NCBI RefSeq assembly: GCF_023195755.1
Contig: NZ_CP096203.1
Location: 2,418,001-2,482,000 of the forward strand
Length of the DNA stretch: 64,000 nucleotides
Source of the DNA: Chryseobacterium nepalense
GTDB taxonomy: Bacteria; Bacteroidota; Bacteroidia; Flavobacteriales; Weeksellaceae
Direction: 5' to 3'
Below, piece after piece: positions 59,517-64,000 of the stretch. A model generated the notes under the pieces. It searched no databases and was not told where the DNA came from. It was given only the letters and a program-made list of their open reading frames with translations. Numbering within the stretch: position 1 is the stretch's first letter; every line of letters starts with the position of its first letter. Both the position numbers and the translations under genes were made by a program.

Positions 59517-60587
59517 ATGAGCAGAATTTTCCCGGCAGGAGTTGCCACAGGTCAATTAGTTACTGATATTTTTCAGCATGCTAAAGAAAACAAATTTGCA
59601 TTACCGGCAGTAAACGTAATTGGTTCAAGCAACGTAAATGCGGTTATGGAAACTGCAGCGAAACTAAACTCCCCTGTAATTATTCAGTTCTCTAACGGAG
59701 GTGCTGCTTACAATGCAGGAAAAGGATTAAGCAATGACGGACAGAAAGCGGCAGTTTTAGGAGCGATCGCCGGAGCAAAACATATTCATACTCTAGCAGA
59801 AGCTTACGGAGCGACTGTAATACTTCATACTGACCATTGTGCAAAAAAATTATTGCCTTGGATCGACGGTTTAATGGATGCTAACGAAGAATTCTACAAG
59901 CAGACAGGAAAATCACTTTATTCTTCTCACATGCTGGATCTTTCCGAGGAGTCTTTAGAAGAGAATCTTGAAACTTCTGCTAAATATTTTGAAAGAATGG
60001 CGAAAATGCAAATGACGCTTGAGGTGGAAATCGGGGTAACAGGAGGTGAAGAAGATGGTGTTGACAATTCTGACGTTGACAATTCAAAATTATATACGCA
60101 GCCTGAAGATGTAGCTTATACGTATGAAAAATTAAAAGCTATTTCAGAAAACTTTACAATCGCTGCAGCTTTCGGAAATGTTCACGGGGTGTACAAGCCA
60201 GGAAACGTAGTTCTTACTCCTAAAATTCTGGATAACTCCCAGAAATATGTTCAGGAAAAATTCGGAACTGCTGAAAAACCAATCAATTTCGTATTCCACG
60301 GAGGTTCAGGATCTACTTTGGAAGAAATCAGAGAAGCAATTGACTATGGAGTAATTAAAATGAATATTGATACGGATCTGCAGTTTGCTTACACAGAAGG
60401 CATCAGAGATTACATGGTTAACAATATTGATTATCTGAAAGCTCAGATCGGAAATCCTGAAGGAGAAGAAAAACCGAACAAGAAATTCTATGACCCAAGA
60501 GTTTGGGTAAGAAAAGGAGAAGAAACATTCGCTAAGAGACTTGTTCAGGCATTTGAAGATTTAAATAACGTAAATACGCTTAAATAA
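59517..60587 (+). CDS. fbaA: Class II fructose-bisphosphate aldolase
   Basis: 356 residues. Zinc and catalytic residues: VILHTDHCAKKLLPW (Asp106 catalytic, His107 zinc), MTLEVEIGVTGGEEDGVDNSD (Glu zinc region), FGNVHGVYKPG and NFVFHGGSGSTLEEI (His ligands and substrate loop), NIDTDLQFAYTEGIRDY. It is of the longer FbaA type (about 355 residues) rather than GatY type. Cleaves fructose 1,6-bisphosphate to DHAP and glyceraldehyde 3-phosphate. Confidence 0.98.
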   Translation: MSRIFPAGVATGQLVTDIFQHAKENKFALPAVNVIGSSNVNAVMETAAKLNSPVIIQFSNGGAAYNAGKGLSNDGQKAAVLGAIAGAKHIHTLAEAYGATVILHTDHCAKKLLPWIDGLMDANEEFYKQTGKSLYSSHMLDLSEESLEENLETSAKYFERMAKMQMTLEVEIGVTGGEEDGVDNSDVDNSKLYTQPEDVAYTYEKLKAISENFTIAAAFGNVHGVYKPGNVVLTPKILDNSQKYVQEKFGTAEKPINFVFHGGSGSTLEEIREAIDYGVIKMNIDTDLQFAYTEGIRDYMVNNIDYLKAQIGNPEGEEKPNKKFYDPRVWVRKGEETFAKRLVQAFEDLNNVNTLK

Positions 60588-60676
60588 AATTATTAATGAT
60601 AAGTGATGATTAATAATTGATCTCAATTAACCGTTTTCATCATTTATCATTTATCTTTCATCAATATATAAACAAT

Positions 60677-61531
60677 ATGGCATTCGAGTGGTTTAAGAGA
60701 AAAGCACAAAATATTACGACCTCTACTGATCAGAAAAAAGACGTTCCTAAAGGTCTTTGGCATCAGACACCGTCAGGAAAAATCGTAGAACATGACGAAT
60801 TGAGAAGAAACAATTACGTTTCTCCTGAAGATGGATTTCATGTAAGAATAGGAAGTGCAGAATTCTTTGACATTCTTTTTGACGAAGGTAAATTTACGGA
60901 ACTGGACGCCAATGTAGAAAGCATTGATATTCTGAATTTTAAAGATACAAAACCATATGCAGACCGACTGAAAGAAGTTAAAGCTAAAACGAAGCTTACC
61001 GACTCCATCAGAAACGCTGTAGGAACCGTAAAAGGAACTGAAATGGTGGTTTCATGTATGGATTTTGCTTTCATTGGCGGTTCTTTAGGATCAGTTATGG
61101 GAGAAAAAATCAGAAGAGCCGTAGACTATTGTATCCAGAAAAAACTTCCGTATATGATTATCTGCCAATCCGGTGGAGCCAGGATGCAGGAGGCAACGTA
61201 CTCTCTGATGCAGCTGGCGAAAGTTCAGGCTAAGCTGGCTCAGCTTTCTGAAGCAGGACTTTTATACATCGCTTATCTTTGTGACCCTACTTTTGGAGGA
61301 ATTACGGCTTCATTCGCAATGACTGCAGATATCATCATGGCAGAACCAGGTGCACTTATCGGTTTTGCAGGGCCAAGAGTTATCCGTGAAACTATCGGAA
61401 GAGACTTACCGGAAGGCTTCCAGACTTCGGAATTCCTTCAGGAAAAAGGATTCGTTGATTTCATCGTGAAAAGGACCGAAATTAAGGATACCGTTTCTAA
61501 AACCGTAAACCTGTTAACTGTAAAAGCTTAA
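60677..61531 (+). CDS. accD: Acetyl-CoA carboxylase carboxyltransferase beta subunit, without zinc ribbon
   Basis: From the ATG at 60677 ([10 protein letters not shown]) 284 residues. Carboxyltransferase core: [92 protein letters not shown]. It transfers CO2 from biotin to acetyl-CoA with AccA. The N-terminal segment [20 protein letters not shown] aligns with the zinc-ribbon of E. coli AccD, but all four cysteines are absent. Related flavobacteria appear to share this. The frame extends 20 codons upstream, which is not used. A strong terminator follows. Confidence 0.95.
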   Translation: MAFEWFKRKAQNITTSTDQKKDVPKGLWHQTPSGKIVEHDELRRNNYVSPEDGFHVRIGSAEFFDILFDEGKFTELDANVESIDILNFKDTKPYADRLKEVKAKTKLTDSIRNAVGTVKGTEMVVSCMDFAFIGGSLGSVMGEKIRRAVDYCIQKKLPYMIICQSGGARMQEATYSLMQLAKVQAKLAQLSEAGLLYIAYLCDPTFGGITASFAMTADIIMAEPGALIGFAGPRVIRETIGRDLPEGFQTSEFLQEKGFVDFIVKRTEIKDTVSKTVNLLTVKA

Positions 61532-61549
61532 TTTTTAACGAAATACAAC

Positions 61550-61581
61550 AATCTCTCTCTGATTCGGAGAGAGATTTTTTA
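61550..61581 (+). terminator. Intrinsic terminator after accD
   Basis: AATCTCTCTC (61550-61559) pairs with GAGAGAGATT (61567-61576), followed by TTTT. Confidence 0.85.
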
Positions 61582-61584
61582 TTG

Positions 61585-62097
61585 ATGAGAACGTTCAGTA
61601 TATTTTTCAATACAATCAGGAGCATGAGCCTTAAAAAGATCATGCGTCTTTTGTCGCTTGTTCTTCCTCATCCTCTTTTCTCCTTATTAAGTTTTCATGC
61701 GACACTTCAGGCCTATTCCATTGCGCAGAAAAAATTCCCCAAAACAGCTTCTACCAATGGAATTGGAAACGCTTTCAGACATGCTTTATGGTGCTGCTTT
61801 ATTATGATGTACTGCTGTAAAATTTCATCTCCTGAAAAAGCACTAGCCTTCTGCAAAAGAATGACAGACCTTCATGAAGAACTGTTTCCCAATAAACCTC
61901 TGGAAACGAAAATGGACCTTCACAATAATAAATTCGGGATGGATTATTTCATGGAACTTCTTCCCGGAATCCACCGCCAGTTTTTTGAAAAAAGCTTTTT
62001 TATAGATGGTTTAGAAAAGAAAATGAAGACCGCTAAAATCCTCAAAAACCTGGATGATGATTTTGATGGGTTCTTGGTGTATCTGGATGAAAAATAA
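61585..62097 (+). CDS. DUF6973-like helical protein of unknown function
   Basis: From the ATG at 61585 (MRTFSIFFNT) 170 residues. The conserved-looking block STNGIGNAFRHALWCCFIMMYC (about 60-81), with Asn, Arg and His, is followed by RMTDLHEELFPN and KMDLHNNKFGMDYF. The spaced N-x-F-R-H, H-E and D-L-H-N-N motifs suggest a metal-dependent membrane-proximal enzyme. They recall the DUF6973 domain, a suggestion I cannot test. One hydrophobic region (about 70-82) may touch the membrane. Downstream of the accD terminator and own start unclear. Function unknown. Confidence 0.72.
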   Translation: MRTFSIFFNTIRSMSLKKIMRLLSLVLPHPLFSLLSFHATLQAYSIAQKKFPKTASTNGIGNAFRHALWCCFIMMYCCKISSPEKALAFCKRMTDLHEELFPNKPLETKMDLHNNKFGMDYFMELLPGIHRQFFEKSFFIDGLEKKMKTAKILKNLDDDFDGFLVYLDEK

Positions 62098-62254
62098 GTA
62101 AATGTGAATGGTAAATTAGCCATGCAAGTGAATTTTAAATAAGATTAAAAATTGACAAGCGAAGCGGATTGACCAGAAGGAATTGACTATTGACACACAT
62201 CCCTTTGTCATCTGAAGTTTTTTTGATAAGTTTAACCCATATTAATTCAATCGG

Positions 62255-63658
62255 ATGGTTCTCAGCAGAATTTGGTCGGCTTTTATTATTATTGCCATTG
62301 CCATTGCCAGTGTAAAATACATTTCATCAAGCCATTATAAAACCATATTTAATGATATGGTGGTAGGTAAAAGCGGCGACACGGTACAGATTGCAACACA
62401 GAAAATGAACACGCTTTCTCCGTTGGTAAAAGACAGTCTGACCCAAAAACCGGATTTTGCAGATAGCCGGATCCATTATAAGACAGATTCTTTACAACAG
62501 GATGTGAAAGTATATCGTATTCAGGAAGCAGACGGTGTGATCGGAACCTCCGAAACCGCCGTGAAAATTTGTCTTGGACTCATCGGTATTATGACCTTAT
62601 TTATGGGTTTTATGAGTATTGCTGAAAAAGCCGGCGGCATCAATCTTCTGAGCCGTTTGATCCAGCCCTTCTTTTCAAAGCTTTTCCCCGAAATTCCCAA
62701 AAACCATCCTGCTTTCGGACATATGCTCATGAACTTTAGCGCCAATCTTCTCGGACTTGATAATGCAGCAACACCTTTCGGTTTAAAAGCCATGGAAAGT
62801 TTACAAAGCTTAAACCCCAATAAAGATACCGCGAGCAATTCACAGATCATGTTTTTGTGCCTCCACGCAGGTGGGATGACCTTAATTCCCGTGTCAATTA
62901 TTGCAATCCGCGCTTCAATGGGCTCAAAAACCCCGACGGATATTTTCCTTCCCTGTATGATTGCGACTTTTGCAGCAACGCTGGCCGCCATGATCATAGT
63001 ATCTTTGTATCAGAAGATCAATCTCTTAAGACCGGTTGTGATTGCTTACGTTGGAGGAATTTCAGCGATTATAGCATTATTGGTTTTGTATCTGGTACAG
63101 CTTAGTAAGGATCAGCTGGATGACTTCAGTAAAGTATTGAGCAATGGCTTGATTCTTTTTATCTTTCTTGGAATTGTTCTTGGCGCAGTCTATAAAAAAA
63201 TTAATGTTTTTGATGCTTTTATCGAAGGCGCAAAAGAAGGTTTTACCACTTGTGTGAAAATTATCCCATATTTGGTGGGTATGCTGATCGCCATCTCTTT
63301 GTTGAGAACTTCAGGCGTTTTTGATGTCATTATTGATGGAATGAAGTGGGTAGCTTACCATGCGAATCTTGATGCGAGATTTGTCGACGGGCTTCCGACA
63401 GCTTTAATAAAACCTTTGTCTGGTTCTGGTGCGAGAGGCATGATGGTGGACACGATGGCAACTTTCGGAGCCGACAGTTTCCAGGGTAAACTGGCCGCAG
63501 TGCTTCAGGGAAGCTCAGATACGACGTTTTATGTGATTGCCGTATATTTCGGGGCCGTTGCTGTGAAAAACACGAGATACACGGTCATTGCAATGCTTTT
63601 GGCCGATCTGGTGGGAATTATCACTTCTATTGCACTGGCATATTTATTTTTTGCTTAA
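62255..63658 (+). CDS. Fused SpmA/SpmB nucleoside-recognition (Gate) membrane protein
   Basis: 467 residues with about ten membrane helices in two Gate domains. The SpmA-like half has LMNFSANLLGLDNAATPFGLKAM and LCLHAGGMTLIPVSIIAIR. The SpmB-like half has EGAKEGFTTCVKIIPYLVGMLIAI, then GARGMMVDTMATFGADS and LQGSSDTTFYVIAVYFGAV. In Bacillus these are separate spore-maturation proteins; fused forms are common in Bacteroidetes and are not related to sporulation. Likely a transporter or carrier; substrate unknown. Confidence 0.92.
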   Translation: MVLSRIWSAFIIIAIAIASVKYISSSHYKTIFNDMVVGKSGDTVQIATQKMNTLSPLVKDSLTQKPDFADSRIHYKTDSLQQDVKVYRIQEADGVIGTSETAVKICLGLIGIMTLFMGFMSIAEKAGGINLLSRLIQPFFSKLFPEIPKNHPAFGHMLMNFSANLLGLDNAATPFGLKAMESLQSLNPNKDTASNSQIMFLCLHAGGMTLIPVSIIAIRASMGSKTPTDIFLPCMIATFAATLAAMIIVSLYQKINLLRPVVIAYVGGISAIIALLVLYLVQLSKDQLDDFSKVLSNGLILFIFLGIVLGAVYKKINVFDAFIEGAKEGFTTCVKIIPYLVGMLIAISLLRTSGVFDVIIDGMKWVAYHANLDARFVDGLPTALIKPLSGSGARGMMVDTMATFGADSFQGKLAAVLQGSSDTTFYVIAVYFGAVAVKNTRYTVIAMLLADLVGIITSIALAYLFFA

Positions 63659-63669
63659 AAAACTCAAGG

Positions 63670-63696
63670 TTCAATGTTTAAGTTTTAAACATTGAA
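63670..63696. repeat. 12-bp inverted repeat after the Gate protein gene
   Basis: TTCAATGTTTAA (63670-63681) pairs with TTAAACATTGAA (63685-63696), loop GTT. Without a T-run it is a weak terminator candidate. Confidence 0.5.
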
Positions 63697-63739
63697 GTAT
63701 CATATGATAACCTTAAACACTAAACTTTAAACCACAACT

Positions 63740-64000
63740 ATGATTACAGATAAAGAATTTACATTAAGATTAATACGTCAGCTGAGCCAGGCATTGGAAA
63801 AACTCATTCTGGATAAACCGGAAGAAAGTTTAATGCAGAAAGATCTGGATTTCGATTCGTTAATGAGAGATATTTTTAAGATGAACTTCTCTGAAGTATC
63901 TTCAAAAACGAAAGAAGAGCTGATCGAAATGATCAACGAAAGACAAGAAAGAGATCACAAAGATTATTATGAAATGCTGGGTAATCTCTTTTATTTTAAA
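63740..64000 (+). CDS. Unknown helical protein, C-terminus cut by window edge
   Basis: ATG at 63740 opens a frame of 87 codons to the window end. The visible part is charged and helical (FTLRLIRQLSQALEKLILDKPEESLMQKDL, then SLMRDIFKMNFSEVSSKTKEELIEMI). It has no signal peptide and no motif I recognise. A resemblance to DUF6483-type openings was noticed but is not strong enough to use. Confidence 0.6.
   Translation, partial: MITDKEFTLRLIRQLSQALEKLILDKPEESLMQKDLDFDSLMRDIFKMNFSEVSSKTKEELIEMINERQERDHKDYYEMLGNLFYFK

Noticed and set aside
62521..62997. 158-codon minus-strand frame opposite the Gate protein gene
   Set aside because: Antisense shadow of a conserved membrane protein.
1..64000. tRNA or rRNA genes, insertion sequences, prophage
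   Set aside because: No cloverleaf or rRNA stretch, no transposase or integrase, and no phage structural genes were seen; the fibre-like proteins are cellular surface proteins by signal peptide.

Overview
The window reads as chromosomal DNA of a Flavobacteriia member, most likely Chryseobacterium or a close Weeksellaceae relative. The evidence is AT-rich DNA, Bacteroidetes-type promoters (TTG, about 19 nt, TAnnTTTG), almost no Shine-Dalgarno sequences, a type IX secretion C-terminal sorting domain, an S46 dipeptidyl peptidase, many paralogous small secreted TonB_C-like proteins, DUF4919, DUF6705 and DUF4840 proteins, and an AccD without its zinc ribbon. No rRNA, tRNA, insertion sequence, prophage or CRISPR array was seen. 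Both ends cut genes: a Kir-type potassium channel on the left and an unknown protein on the right.

Layout. 1-11.4 kb: ion transport (Kir channel, CaCA antiporter, CPA1 Na+/H+ antiporter), a truncated haemoglobin, a run of secreted or lipoprotein genes of unknown role, AlkD, two DUF4919 paralogues and HflX. 11.7-16.9 kb: two tail-fibre-like secreted proteins, a secreted metallophosphoesterase and an unknown one-pass membrane protein. 16.9-26.6 kb: the most unusual part. A dense regulatory region (palindrome, three helically phased repeats, promoter, folded leader) precedes a small Gly/Thr-rich exported peptide. A TPR histidine kinase lipoprotein and its response regulator follow. Then a second copy of the same palindrome stands before nine co-directional genes: a Cys/His mini-protein, a YegP-like protein, a PD-(D/E)XK nuclease without a methylase, a GRAM/PH-like membrane protein, an SH3 lipoprotein, a DUF6804 membrane protein, a TerB-like protein, a coiled-coil membrane protein and a vWA-like lipoprotein. 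26.6-35.5 kb: an AT-rich repeat tract, a META lipoprotein, DPP7, a YdeI-like protein, DUF6705 plus a lipoprotein with a JAMM-like motif, YifB/ComM and a T9SS cargo protein.

35.5-45.1 kb: an ECF sigma factor overlapping an anti-sigma-like/beta-barrel protein, CsaA, a 3'-5' exonuclease, a SufT-like protein, a cytoplasmic calpain-family protease with a small partner gene, mercaptopyruvate sulfurtransferase, HMG-CoA lyase and peptidase T. 45.1-64 kb: mostly housekeeping (ThiL, thioesterase, BaiN-like flavoprotein, MutS, JmjC-like cupin, bestrophin, TrmH-type methyltransferase, CBS protein, NAD kinase, FBP aldolase, AccD, fused SpmA/SpmB). Interspersed are four small secreted TonB_C-like proteins, a 24-bp perfect inverted repeat and a dispersed half-copy of it.

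How the genes work together. The best candidate for an undescribed system is 16931-26566: small exported peptide, sensor kinase, regulator, and a membrane/lipoprotein/nuclease operon sharing a 14-bp palindrome with the start of the locus. A role in envelope or invader stress is my inference; no gene proves it.
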